From positions 1 through 21,628 of the forward strand of contig DAHUXX010000209.1 in the NCBI GenBank assembly GCA_027306955.1: DNA of 21,628 nt, given 5' to 3'. Positions 1 to 7,157 of this stretch are shown here, piece after piece. Numbering within the stretch: position 1 is the first letter of the stretch; every line of letters begins with the position of its first letter. The notes beneath the pieces are model-generated. The model saw only the letters and a program-made list of their open reading frames with translations, was not told the DNA's origin and searched no databases. Position numbers and translations under genes: made by a program. The stretch comes from Acetobacteraceae bacterium (lineage in GTDB: Bacteria > Pseudomonadota > Alphaproteobacteria > Acetobacterales > Acetobacteraceae).

Positions 1-804
1 ATCCTTGCAGCCTCCCGCGTGCGTGAGGAACTCGCGCAGCAGCCTGAGCCGCATCGGCCTGCCGCTGCATTGCGGATGCAGAACGGTCGTCGCCATCGCG
101 CCCCAGTCGCGCGTCTCATCCAGCTCGTCGCGCCACAGCGAGAGCACGTGCTCGCGCGGGAAGATCGGCCTCGGACTGAAGCGGGCGGACAAGCCGAGCA
201 TCCAGTCGTCGAAAGACGGCGTCACTGGCAGTTCGATCGGGCCGGGCTTCGCGTCTGCGAGCACATGGCGATAGGGCCGCACATCGTCGCGGAAGGAAGA
301 GGTGTAGGTGATCCCGCGCGCGACGAGGGCTGCTTGCAACTCCCGGGTGAACTCGCCATACGGCGCGCGGTAGCCGCGCGGTACCACGCCGAGCCGGCGC
401 TTCAGCACCTCGAAGCCGCGATCGAGCTCTTCCTCGATATGTGTGACGCCGGGGTCGGGCAGCAGGTGGTGGTAGCCGTGATGCGCGATCTCGTGCCCAT
501 CGCGCAGGATCGCCTCGGCCATCGCCGGGTGCGCGTCCACCGACCAGCCGGTGGTGAAGAACGTGGCCCTGAGGCCGAGCTGGCGGAACAGCTCCAGCAG
601 TTTCGGCGTGCCGACCCGCGCCTCGAAGCCGCCGTAGCTCATCGTCACCAGGCGTTCGGCGTGGGCGGCGTCCTTGCTGGTCCACGCCGCCTCGGCGTCC
701 ACGTCGACCGAAAGGAACAGCGCCGAGGCGAAGGGCGCGGGCCACGGATACGTGGGCGCTGGCGGGGCGAGGTTGGCGGGGCGGAGCGGGACGTCGTGGG
801 CCAT
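1..804 (-). CDS. Polysaccharide deacetylase (NodB-fold), C-terminus cut by window edge
   Basis: This is a NodB-homology (carbohydrate esterase 4-like) deacetylase of the PuuE/allantoinase-like type, which removes N-linked acyl groups from sugars or related amides with a metal ion. In the 268 visible residues the metal-site aspartates lie in a hydrophobic strand followed by DVD (D34, D36). The HGYHH motif (H109, H113) supplies the metal histidines, RAPYG (R146) is motif 3, and HPQCSGRP (about 243-250) is the late HP...GRP motif of this subgroup. The frame stays open to base 1, so the C-terminus is missing. ATG at 804 is preceded by a GAGAAGAAA purine stretch. No signal peptide is obvious, so a cytoplasmic role is possible. 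It starts 50 nt after the KirBac gene on the same strand and may be cotranscribed. The fold is clear; the substrate is not. Confidence 0.85.
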   Translation of the reverse strand, partial: MAHDVPLRPANLAPPAPTYPWPAPFASALFLSVDVDAEAAWTSKDAAHAERLVTMSYGGFEARVGTPKLLELFRQLGLRATFFTTGWSVDAHPAMAEAILRDGHEIAHHGYHHLLPDPGVTHIEEELDRGFEVLKRRLGVVPRGYRAPYGEFTRELQAALVARGITYTSSFRDDVRPYRHVLADAKPGPIELPVTPSFDDWMLGLSARFSPRPIFPREHVLSLWRDELDETRDWGAMATTVLHPQCSGRPMRLRLLREFLTHAGGCKD

Positions 805-854
805 TTTCTTCTCGCTTATCTCTGCAGGCGCGGTCGTCGCTTGCGGGTTGGTGG

Positions 855-1775
855 TCAATTCGAGGTCCCGTCCGGTTCCACCAGATGAACACGGCGGATG
901 TCGGCGCGGGTCGCGCCGTCTCCCGCGGTCACGATGGTATCGGCGTAGGCCATGCCGAACAGGATCTCGTTCGCGGCATAGGTCTTCACCTCGAAGAAGT
1001 CCCGGGCCAGGGCGTGCTCGCGCGCCTGTACCGTGACGGTGAGGCGGATATCCTCGGCGAGCAGATCCTGGGCCGTTTTCCCGTACAGCGGCGAGTGCTC
1101 GTCGATGACGTGCATCAGCGTCCAGGTCAGCACGAACAGCGGCGTGCGGGCGCGCACCAGCCTCAGCTCGTGCGGGAAGCGGAACGTGTAGCCCTCGCGG
1201 CTGCGCTGCAGCAGCACGGCATAGGCGTGCGCCTCCGCCCCGACCACGAGGCCGGTGCGCGCATAGGCGACGCGGATCATCAGTGTCGGCTCGCCTTCAT
1301 GCGAGGTGATGACGGCGTTGTCCGCAAACAGCACGTTGGGTTTGGGGCGGGAGAAGCGGACGAAGATCAGCCCCGTCATGATGGCGGTGAAAGAGAGCCC
1401 CACCATGATCTCGGCGGCGGTCACGAGATGACCCCAGGTGTTGGCGGGGGAGAGCACGCCATAGCCCACGGTCGCCAGCGTCTCGATGGAAAAGAAGAAC
1501 GCGTCGCCGAATGAACCGGGTCGTGCGTTGGCAATGGAGCCGGGCTGGGCGAGGTAGAGCATCGCGAAGCAGACGTTGAGCAGGATCTCGGCTACGAACA
1601 GGCCGAGGAAGAAGATTGGCCAGGAGACGGTGACGGCAAGCCGGTAGGGATCGGTGATGTCGAAGCGGACAGCGCCGACCTTGATCAGCTCATGGTTGCC
1701 GGCGCGGAGGCGATATGCGTCCGACATCGGTGGCTGGATCGGGCGGGCGTGATGCGCGTGTGGGTCGTGGGCCAT
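855..1775 (-). CDS. Inward-rectifier K+ channel, KirBac type
   Basis: This 306-residue protein has the two-helix-plus-cytoplasmic-domain layout of bacterial inward-rectifier potassium channels. TM1 is about residues 48-75, the pore helix about 90-101, the selectivity filter TVGYG is at 102-106, and TM2 is about 113-140. The TM2 exit has the RFSRP...VLFADNAVI sequence typical of KirBac, followed by a beta-rich cytoplasmic domain of about 160 residues. It should form a tetrameric inner-membrane K+ channel gated through that domain. The frame extends 38 codons further upstream, but ATG 1775 is chosen because GGAG lies just ahead of it and the upstream extension is arginine-rich and unlike the family. 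It lies 73 nt after the glutathionyl-hydroquinone reductase gene and 50 nt before the deacetylase, so the three may share a transcript. The filter and both helices look intact. Confidence 0.92.
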   Translation of the reverse strand: MAHDPHAHHARPIQPPMSDAYRLRAGNHELIKVGAVRFDITDPYRLAVTVSWPIFFLGLFVAEILLNVCFAMLYLAQPGSIANARPGSFGDAFFFSIETLATVGYGVLSPANTWGHLVTAAEIMVGLSFTAIMTGLIFVRFSRPKPNVLFADNAVITSHEGEPTLMIRVAYARTGLVVGAEAHAYAVLLQRSREGYTFRFPHELRLVRARTPLFVLTWTLMHVIDEHSPLYGKTAQDLLAEDIRLTVTVQAREHALARDFFEVKTYAANEILFGMAYADTIVTAGDGATRADIRRVHLVEPDGTSN

Positions 1776-1848
1776 CCTTGTCTCCAGGATCGCAATGGCG
1801 TGTGGCGGAGCATAGCGGCGATGCGCCGGCCATGGCACGCGCTGGCGT

Positions 1849-2784
1849 TCAGAGGGACCTGAAATCCTGCGCCGGGCCTGCCGGGACAATGCCGCTCGGG
1901 TTCAGGTGGCGATGGCTCTCGTAATAGTGGCGCTTGATGTGGTCGAAATCACAGGTGGCGGCGATGCCCGGCAGCTCGTAGAGGCGCCGCGCGTACGAAG
2001 CGAGCCGCGGATAGTCGACGAGCCGTCGCAGGTTGCACTTGAAATGTCCATGATAGACGGCATCGAAGCGCACCAGCGTGGTGAACAGCCTTATGTCGGC
2101 CTCGGTAAGCCGGTCGCCCACGAGAAAGGCACGGTCCGCGAGGCGTTCCTCGAGCCAGTCGAGCGTGGCGAACAACGGCTGGACCGCGGCCTCGTAGGCT
2201 TCCTGCGTGGTGGCGAAGCCGGCGCGGTAGACGCCGTTGTTGAGTGCTTCGTAAACCCGCGCGTTCACCGCGTCGATCTCGCCGCGCAACGGTTCCGGGT
2301 AGTGGTCGCCCGGGCGCGCGCCCAACCCGTCGAAGCCGGTGTTGAGGATGCGCAGGATCTCCGCGGACTCGTTGTTCACGATGCTGTTGGTCGCGGTGTC
2401 CCACAGCACCGGCACGGTGACCCGACCGGTGTAGCGGGGATCGGCCAGGCGATAGAGCTGGTGCAGTGCCGTGATGCCAGGCAACGGCGGCGGCACCACG
2501 CCGGGGCCGGGCGCGAAGTTCCAGCCGTCCTCGGCCATCAGCCAATGCGTGACCGAAATGCCGAGCAGCCCCTCCAGTCCCTTCAACGCGCGCATGATAA
2601 GCGTGCGGTGCGCCCACGGGCAGGCGAGCGAGACGAGGAGGTGATAGCGCCTGCGCTCCGGCGGGTGCGCGGTCCCCGCCGCGATGGTGCCGCGGAAGCT
2701 CGTGGGCTGGCGGACGAAGGCACCCGCCTGGCTCGGCAGGCCGCGCGCCGCGGCGTCCCAGACCCCGTCCACCATCACGCCCAT
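1849..2784 (-). CDS. Glutathionyl-hydroquinone reductase (Xi-class GST, YqjG/ECM4 family)
   Basis: The 311-residue protein matches the Xi-class glutathione transferases, which reduce glutathionyl-hydroquinones to free hydroquinones using glutathione. The thioredoxin-fold N-terminal domain holds the family motif ACPWAHRT with catalytic Cys55, and further on W-L-M-A-E-DGW-F and NNESAEI-RILN are typical of this class. The all-alpha C-terminal domain includes VYRAGFATTQEAYE and LVGDRLTEADIRLFTTLVRFDAVYHGHFKCN. The length is normal for the family. ATG 2784 is the first start after the tRNA gene; ATG 2775 (three codons in) is an equal alternative, and neither has a strong ribosome binding site. It begins 26 nt after the tRNA-Gly 3' end on the same strand. 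A cytosolic detoxification role is expected. Confidence 0.93.
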   Translation of the reverse strand: MGVMVDGVWDAAARGLPSQAGAFVRQPTSFRGTIAAGTAHPPERRRYHLLVSLACPWAHRTLIMRALKGLEGLLGISVTHWLMAEDGWNFAPGPGVVPPPLPGITALHQLYRLADPRYTGRVTVPVLWDTATNSIVNNESAEILRILNTGFDGLGARPGDHYPEPLRGEIDAVNARVYEALNNGVYRAGFATTQEAYEAAVQPLFATLDWLEERLADRAFLVGDRLTEADIRLFTTLVRFDAVYHGHFKCNLRRLVDYPRLASYARRLYELPGIAATCDFDHIKRHYYESHRHLNPSGIVPAGPAQDFRSL

Positions 2785-2810
2785 GGGGCGGTTCCCAGGC
2801 TGGAGGGGGC

Positions 2811-2884
2811 TGGAGCGGGTGAAGGGAATCGAACCCTCGTATGCAGCTTGGGAAGCTGCCGTTCTACCATTGAACTACACCCGC
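2811..2884 (-). tRNA. tRNA-Gly (anticodon CCC), CCA encoded
   Basis: Folded by eye on the minus strand: acceptor GCGGGTG pairs with CACCCGC, the D-arm is GTTC/GAAC, the anticodon stem is GCAGC/GCTGC around loop TTCCCAA, and the T-arm is GAGGG/CCCTT around TTCGATT. The loop puts CCC at positions 34-36 (bases 2842-2840), so it reads GGG glycine codons. The discriminator is followed by an encoded CCA at 2813-2811. All stems are intact. Confidence 0.97.
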
Positions 2885-2909
2885 GCCCCTGCTGTGGGCT
2901 TGCGGCCCG

Positions 2910-2939
2910 GTTATAGGGGCAGCGGCGCCGGGCGTGCAA
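2910..2939 (-). promoter_or_regulatory. Probable sigma-70 promoter of tRNA-Gly
   Basis: On the minus strand, TTGCAC (2939-2934) and TATAAC (2915-2910) are separated by 18 bp. Transcription would start some 20 nt before the tRNA 5' end. This is a good match to the -35/-10 pattern in otherwise GC-rich DNA. It may also feed the downstream reductase gene, which follows the tRNA by 26 nt. Confidence 0.65.
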
Positions 2940-2960
2940 TCCGGACCCTGAAGGGCGGGG

Positions 2961-2989
2961 TTGACCATCCGTTGCGACGGGGTTTAGCT
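2961..2989 (+). promoter_or_regulatory. Candidate promoter for the riboswitch/metZ transcript
   Basis: TTGACC (2961-2966) is followed after 16-17 bp by TTTAGCT, a weak -10. Initiation near 2995-2998 would put the riboswitch at the very start of the leader. The -35 is good and the -10 poor, so the assignment rests partly on position. Confidence 0.45.
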
Positions 2990-3010
2990 GCTGCCGCCGG
3001 ACGGTTCCGG

Positions 3011-3066
3011 CCCTCGTGATTTGTCCGGCCGGATTGCGGCGAGGTAAAAGAAGCGCGCTAAAGAGG
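3011..3066 (+). promoter_or_regulatory. SAM-II riboswitch
   Basis: The segment has the conserved blocks of the SAM-II (metA-motif) pseudoknot aptamer in order. P1 5' strand CCTCG (3012-3016) is followed by TGATTTG, a CCGG-containing loop, ATTGCGG, the P1 3' strand CGAGG (3040-3044), TAAAA, and finally the hallmark GCTAAA at 3057-3062 with a purine-rich GAGG tail. P1 pairs perfectly over 5 bp. The pseudoknot strand is less clear by eye: TGCG (3035-3038) can pair with CGCG (3054-3057). SAM binding by this class hides the adjacent ribosome binding region and lowers expression of methionine-synthesis genes. That fits the metZ gene that follows. Confidence 0.88.
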
Positions 3067-3132
3067 CTGATGGGGCACGTGCGGGCGTGCCGCGTCGAAT
3101 CGAGGCCGGGCCAGCGAGAAAGGCCCGACATC

Positions 3133-4362
3133 ATGACCCTGTTCCAGCAACCCAAGGCTTACCGCCCCGCCACCACACTCGTGCACGGCGGCACCACACG
3201 CAGCAATTTCGACGAGACGGCGGAGGCGCTGTTCCTCACCTCCGGCTTCGTCTACGCGAGCGCGGAGCAGGCGGAAGCGACCTTCGCCGGCACCGAGCGG
3301 CATTACCAGTATTCGCGCTTCGGCAACCCGACCGTCGCGATGCTGGAGGACCGCCTCGCGCAGCTCGAGGGGGCGGAGGCATGCCGGGCGACGGCGACCG
3401 GAATGGCCGCGGTGAATGCCGCGATCCTCTCGCACGTGAGGGCCGGCGACCGCGTGGTGGCCTCGCGCGCACTGTTCGGGTCCTGCCACTGGATCGTCTC
3501 CACGCTGCTGCCGCGCTATGGCATCGAGACCGCGTTCGTGGACGGTGCCGACCTCGCGGCCTGGCGCGCGGCGCTGTCGCGCCAGGCCAGCCTCGTGCTG
3601 CTGGAGACGCCGTCCAACCCGATGCTCGAGATCGTCGATCTGCGCGTGGTGACCAGCCTCGCGCACGCTGCGGGGGCGATCGTCGTGGTGGACAATGTGT
3701 TCGCCACGCCGTTGTTGCAGAAACCGATCGAGCTCGGCGCGGATATCGTGGTCTATTCGCTTACCAAGCACAGCGACGGGCAGGGCCGCGTGCTCGGTGG
3801 CGCTGTACTGGGCCGCGAGAAATGGGTCAACGACGTGCTGCAGCCCTATATCCGCAACACCGGCCCGTCGCTGTCGCCGTTCAACGCCTGGGTGCTGCTG
3901 AAGGGGCTGGAGACGCTCGCCTTGCGTGTCGAGGCGGCGCAGCGCACCGCGGGCAGCCTGGCCGCCTGGCTCGCCGGCCAGCCCGAGGTCGCGCGCGTCT
4001 GGTACCCGACGCTTCCGGATTTCGCACAGCGGGCGCTGGCAGCGGCGCAGATGAGGGGCAGCGGCACGATGGTCACCTTCGAAGTGCGTGGCGGCAAGCA
4101 AGGCGCCTTTGCGCTGATGAACGCGCTGCGGTTGATCCGCGTCTCCAACAATCTTGGCGATTCGAAATCGCTGGTGACGCACCCCGCGACGACGACGCAT
4201 CTGCGCATCGGCGAGGCGGAGCGCGCCAGGCTCGGCATCACCGACGGCGTGATTCGCTTCTCGGTAGGCCTCGAGGATGTCGAGGATCTGCGCGAGGACC
4301 TGGCCGCCGGGCTTGCCGCGGCAGCCGCATCCATACCCTGCGCGCCGGCCGCGACCGGGTAA
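3133..4362 (+). CDS. metZ: O-succinylhomoserine sulfhydrylase
   Basis: This PLP enzyme of the Cys/Met-metabolism family makes homocysteine from O-succinylhomoserine and sulfide in methionine synthesis. The 409-residue length is normal. Visible signatures are YRPATTLVHGGTTRS near the N-terminus, YSRFGNPT (60-67), TATGMAAV, the cofactor aspartate in VVVDNVFATP (D187), and the Schiff-base lysine in SLTKHSDGQGR (K212). ATG 3133 is chosen because the protein then begins just before the conserved YRPAT segment and AAAGG lies 9 nt upstream. An in-frame ATG at 3070 directly follows the riboswitch GAGG and would add 21 residues. The upstream SAM-II element supports a methionine rather than cysteine role and implies repression when SAM is plentiful. 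MetZ is preferred over cystathionine gamma-synthase or -lyase because of the N-terminal motif and the riboswitch. Confidence 0.93.
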   Translation: MTLFQQPKAYRPATTLVHGGTTRSNFDETAEALFLTSGFVYASAEQAEATFAGTERHYQYSRFGNPTVAMLEDRLAQLEGAEACRATATGMAAVNAAILSHVRAGDRVVASRALFGSCHWIVSTLLPRYGIETAFVDGADLAAWRAALSRQASLVLLETPSNPMLEIVDLRVVTSLAHAAGAIVVVDNVFATPLLQKPIELGADIVVYSLTKHSDGQGRVLGGAVLGREKWVNDVLQPYIRNTGPSLSPFNAWVLLKGLETLALRVEAAQRTAGSLAAWLAGQPEVARVWYPTLPDFAQRALAAAQMRGSGTMVTFEVRGGKQGAFALMNALRLIRVSNNLGDSKSLVTHPATTTHLRIGEAERARLGITDGVIRFSVGLEDVEDLREDLAAGLAAAAASIPCAPAATG

Positions 4363-4430
4363 GCTCGCAGCCGCCGGGACGGGCCATCGCGATGGCGTTG
4401 TTGATCTCGTCCCGGAAGACTGGATCGATT

Positions 4431-4844
4431 TGAGTTAGAGTTTTCTGCCTTTGTTCTCTTGGTTGGGAGGAGCGGAGGACGATGCAGGCATCGAAGTTTT
4501 CGGACGCGCAGAAGGCATTCATCCTGAAGCAGGGGGCGGACGGCCTGCCGGTGGCGGAGGTCTGCCGGCGGGCCTGCCGGGTTCTGGAAGTCGATACGTC
4601 GAGTTACCATGACAAGCCGCGTCGCCGCGATCAGGCCGGTCTGGAGGCTCGGATCAGGGAGATTGCGCGGGTGCGCGTTCGGTACGGCTACCGGCGCGTG
4701 CATGTGCTGTTGCGTCGCGAAGGATGGCTGACAGCATGATATTGAGTGTAGCGGATCTATCGTGATCTTGGCTTGCAACTTCGCAAGAAGCCGCCTCGCA
4801 GGCGTGTGCGAGCGAAATGGCGAGATTTTTCAGCAGCCCGCTAA
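4431..4844 (+). mobile_element. IS3-family insertion sequence remnant
   Basis: This span covers a possible left end (TGAGTTAGAGTTTTCTGCC, from 4431, resembling IS3-family termini) and the broken transposase that follows. I found no matching inverted right end and no target duplication, so the limits are approximate. The recognisable transposase similarity stops near 4817. Confidence 0.55.
4482..4844 (+). pseudogene. Degenerate IS3-family transposase, OrfA start joined to OrfB
   Basis: The first 30 or so codons (MQASKFSDAQKAFILKQGAD and on to VCRRA) are the helix-turn-helix start of an IS3 OrfA. The frame then passes straight into an OrfB segment (CRVLEVDTSSYH..., RVRYGYRRVHVLLRREGW), so the rest of OrfA and the start of OrfB are gone. 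The junction lies in the CRRA/RRAC sequence that the two proteins share, consistent with deletion at a short homology. Translation stops at 4737-4739. Reading on in the same frame through three stops recovers RIYRDLGLQLRKKP and RRRVRAK, the next OrfB residues, before similarity ends near 4817 and a final TAA at 4842. The DDE catalytic core is absent, so it cannot be active. An intact 85-residue frame (4482-4739) remains but should be a fossil. Confidence 0.85.
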
Positions 4845-4953
4845 AGGTTTGCGACTCATTTCGGTCCGGTAGGCGGTGACTGGCGGGAGACAAGGCAAAG
4901 CCCGTGCAGGCGGCTGAACGGATGGCTGCCGCCTTAGTCCGTGTCACATGTCG

Positions 4954-5898
4954 TTACGATTCCGAGGCGGTTGCCGAGGCGCAAGAGGGTGACGTTAAAT
5001 CCACATCCGGTGCAGCTGCGGTCAGGTGGGCGACGAGGGCGGCGGCGGCGGGTGTCAGGAACTCACGGTCACGCGTGCAGATCATGAGCCGACGCTTGGC
5101 CCAGGGCTCGTCGAGCCTCAGCAGCGTCACCCGCAGTGTCTCACAGTAAACGCTCGCCACACTCTCGGGGACGATGGCGATACCCAGACCCGCATCCACC
5201 ATGCGGCTGATCGCGTCGAACCCCGAGATGCGGACGGACGTTTTGAGTGCCACGCCGAGATCAGCCGCGGCCCGCAGCATCGCCGTCTCGATCGAGCTGC
5301 CGCGCGGCGCGCCGATGAACTCGTATGCGGCCGTCTCCGCGAACCGCGCTGCTCCCCGCGCCGCCAGCTCATGCTGGCGCGGAACCAGCAGTGCCAGGCG
5401 GTCGCGCCGGTAGAGCGTGGAGTTGAGATGCGCGGGCGCCACCACGTCGCCATAAATGCCGATGTCGGCGACGTTGTCGCTCACCGCCTGCAGCGTCGCG
5501 GGGCTGACGCTTTCCTCCAGTTCCACCCGCACCTGCGGGAACATGGCGAGGAAGCGGCGCAAGTCCTCCGGCAGATGACGAACAATGGCGGTGGCATTGG
5601 CGTGTACGCGGATGGTGCCGCGAATGCCACCAGCGAAGTCGCTGAGATCGGCCTCGAGGTCGGCGACGTTGCGCATGACGAGCCGCGCGTGGTGCAACAG
5701 CGCCGCTCCGGCGGCGGTTGGCATCATGCCGGTGGGTCGCCGCTCGAACAGCCTCACGTTGAGCGCGAGTTCCAGGTCGGCCAGCCGCTTGCTGATCGCC
5801 GAGGGCGCTAAGTGCTCGCGCTCGGCCGCGCGCGCGAGGCTGGTTTCCTCGGCGACCGCGATGAACAGGCTGAGGGTGACGAGATCGATGCGCGTCAC
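4954..5898 (-). CDS. LysR-type transcriptional regulator
   Basis: A 314-residue LysR-type regulator. The N-terminal winged helix-turn-helix includes LFIAVAEETSLARAAEREHL and SAISKRLADLE (about residues 6-40), followed by LFERRPTGMMPTAAG. The C-terminal part is the two-lobed effector-binding domain (IRVHANATAIVRHLPEDLRRF, PQVRVELEES, DIGIYGDVV, GLGIAIVPES). The start is GTG 5898, which gives the usual VTRIDLVTLSLF beginning. An AAGGGGGG ribosome binding site lies about 10 nt upstream, and the longer frame to 5997 has no family-like N-terminus. It is read away from the TRAP/catabolic operon, 215 nt apart, the classic arrangement of a LysR activator with its target. Its ligand is probably a substrate or intermediate of that operon (inference). 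Confidence 0.93.
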   Translation of the reverse strand: MTRIDLVTLSLFIAVAEETSLARAAEREHLAPSAISKRLADLELALNVRLFERRPTGMMPTAAGAALLHHARLVMRNVADLEADLSDFAGGIRGTIRVHANATAIVRHLPEDLRRFLAMFPQVRVELEESVSPATLQAVSDNVADIGIYGDVVAPAHLNSTLYRRDRLALLVPRQHELAARGAARFAETAAYEFIGAPRGSSIETAMLRAAADLGVALKTSVRISGFDAISRMVDAGLGIAIVPESVASVYCETLRVTLLRLDEPWAKRRLMICTRDREFLTPAAAALVAHLTAAAPDVDLTSPSCASATASES

Positions 5899-5946
5899 GT
5901 CGCCCGCCCCCCCCTTGCGTCCGTTGTGTTGCTCTTGAAGGCGAGC

Positions 5947-5998
5947 ATAGAGGGGCTTACCGGCCCTATCCAGATCCTGGTGGCACGATTTCGCCACC
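5947..5998. promoter_or_regulatory. Candidate LysR operator region in the divergent intergenic space
   Basis: Two dyads lie between lysR and the TRAP operon. ATAG-N15-CTAT (5947-5969) has the AT-ended look of LysR boxes but not the exact T-N11-A spacing. GGTGGC-N8-GCCACC (5979-5998) is a perfect 6-bp inverted repeat. Either could serve regulation of both directions. The rest of 5899-6113 shows no strong -35/-10 pair. Confidence 0.4.
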
Positions 5999-6113
5999 GG
6001 CGCAGGCCGGTTCGCGAATCATCAATGGTCTGGTCCCTGTCGTTGCGCCAGTCTGCGCCTAACGGGGATGGTCGGGCGAACACCGCCGGAGATCGCCGAT
6101 GGGGGAGGAAATA

Positions 6114-7124
6114 ATGGCAGTTAATCGTCGTCGCTTCGTGGGCGGCACCGGCGCGGCACTGGGCGTCGCGACCCTGGCGAGGCGGGCGCACGCGGCGGAG
6201 TTTACTTTCAAACTTGGCCACAGCACGCCGGCAGATGCTCCATTCAGCAAGCGGATCGTCGAGGCTTCGGAGGAGATCCTCAAGGAGACGAAGGGCCGTC
6301 TGCGCATCGAGATCTTCCCGAACAGCGAGCTGGGCGGCGACAATCAGTTGCTGGCGGAGGTGCGCAGCGGCGCCGTCCAAATGTTTCCGGCGGCGGGGCT
6401 GATCTTGGCCTCGGTGCTGCCGGTTACCGCCATCAACGGCATGGGCTTCGCGTTCGCGAGCTACGCCCAGGTTTGGCCGGCGATGGACGGCAAGCTCGGC
6501 GCCTATGTGCGTCAGCAGATCCTGACCAAGACCAACCTGGTGCCCATGGATAAGATGTGGGACCTCGGCTACCGCCAGGTCACCAACAGCGCGCGTCCGA
6601 TCAGGACCGCAGCCGACCTCAAGGGACTGAAGCTGCGCGTACCCGGCGCACCGCCGCTGGTCTCCATGTTCCAGGCGCTTAAGGCGGCCCCCGTGAGCAT
6701 GCAGTTCGGCGAGGTTTACACCGCGCTGCAGACCCATGTGGTGGACGGACAGGAAAACCCGCTGGAGCAGATCGAGGTTGGCAAGTTCTACGAGGTGCAG
6801 AAGTACCTCTCGCTCACCAACCATGTCTGGGACGGGTTCTGGATGCTCTGCAATGGGCCGGCGTGGAAGCGCCTGCCCAAGGACGTGCAGGAGATCACCA
6901 ACCGCGTCTTCAACGAGAAGGCGATTGCCGAGCGCGCAGACCTCGTGGAGCTGAACAAGGGCCTCCTGGCGCAACTGAAGTCGCAGGGGATGGCGGTGAA
7001 CACGGCGGACACGGCCACGTTCCGCAAACAGCTGGTCGCCGCCGGCTTCTATACCGAGTGGCGCAAGCGCATCGGCAACGAGGCGTGGACCATCCTGGAG
7101 AGCTATGCCGGGAAACTCGGGTGA
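6114..7124 (+). CDS. TRAP transporter substrate-binding protein (DctP family)
   Basis: This 336-residue periplasmic binding protein captures an organic acid for a TRAP secondary transporter. An N-terminal Tat-like signal (NRRRF, then a small-residue hydrophobic stretch, cleavage likely after AHA at residue 27) precedes the mature start AEFTFKLGHSTP. Family features include FPNSELGGDNQLLAEVRSGAVQM, LKGLKLRVPGAP with the arginine that usually holds the substrate carboxylate, the EVYTALQTHVVDGQENPLEQI segment, and W-ILESY near the end. ATG 6114 is preceded by GGGGGAGG at good spacing; an ATG at 6099 in the same frame lies upstream of that site and is rejected. It is the first gene of a same-strand operon and probably the most strongly translated. 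The ligand cannot be read from the sequence, though a carboxylate is expected. Confidence 0.93.
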   Translation: MAVNRRRFVGGTGAALGVATLARRAHAAEFTFKLGHSTPADAPFSKRIVEASEEILKETKGRLRIEIFPNSELGGDNQLLAEVRSGAVQMFPAAGLILASVLPVTAINGMGFAFASYAQVWPAMDGKLGAYVRQQILTKTNLVPMDKMWDLGYRQVTNSARPIRTAADLKGLKLRVPGAPPLVSMFQALKAAPVSMQFGEVYTALQTHVVDGQENPLEQIEVGKFYEVQKYLSLTNHVWDGFWMLCNGPAWKRLPKDVQEITNRVFNEKAIAERADLVELNKGLLAQLKSQGMAVNTADTATFRKQLVAAGFYTEWRKRIGNEAWTILESYAGKLG

Positions 7125-7157
7125 TATCCGCGGGGGGCGTGGCGGCGGGGCTGGGGT

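Noticed and set aside
116..892. Minus-strand frame offset from the deacetylase
   Set aside because: The frame that is open to base 1 carries the NodB motifs; this one is its out-of-frame shadow.
4363..4430. Minus-strand peptide-like stretch (DPVFRDEINNAIAMARP) after metZ
   Set aside because: It looks vaguely like a mobile-element protein tail but is too short to assign and has no start or continuation.
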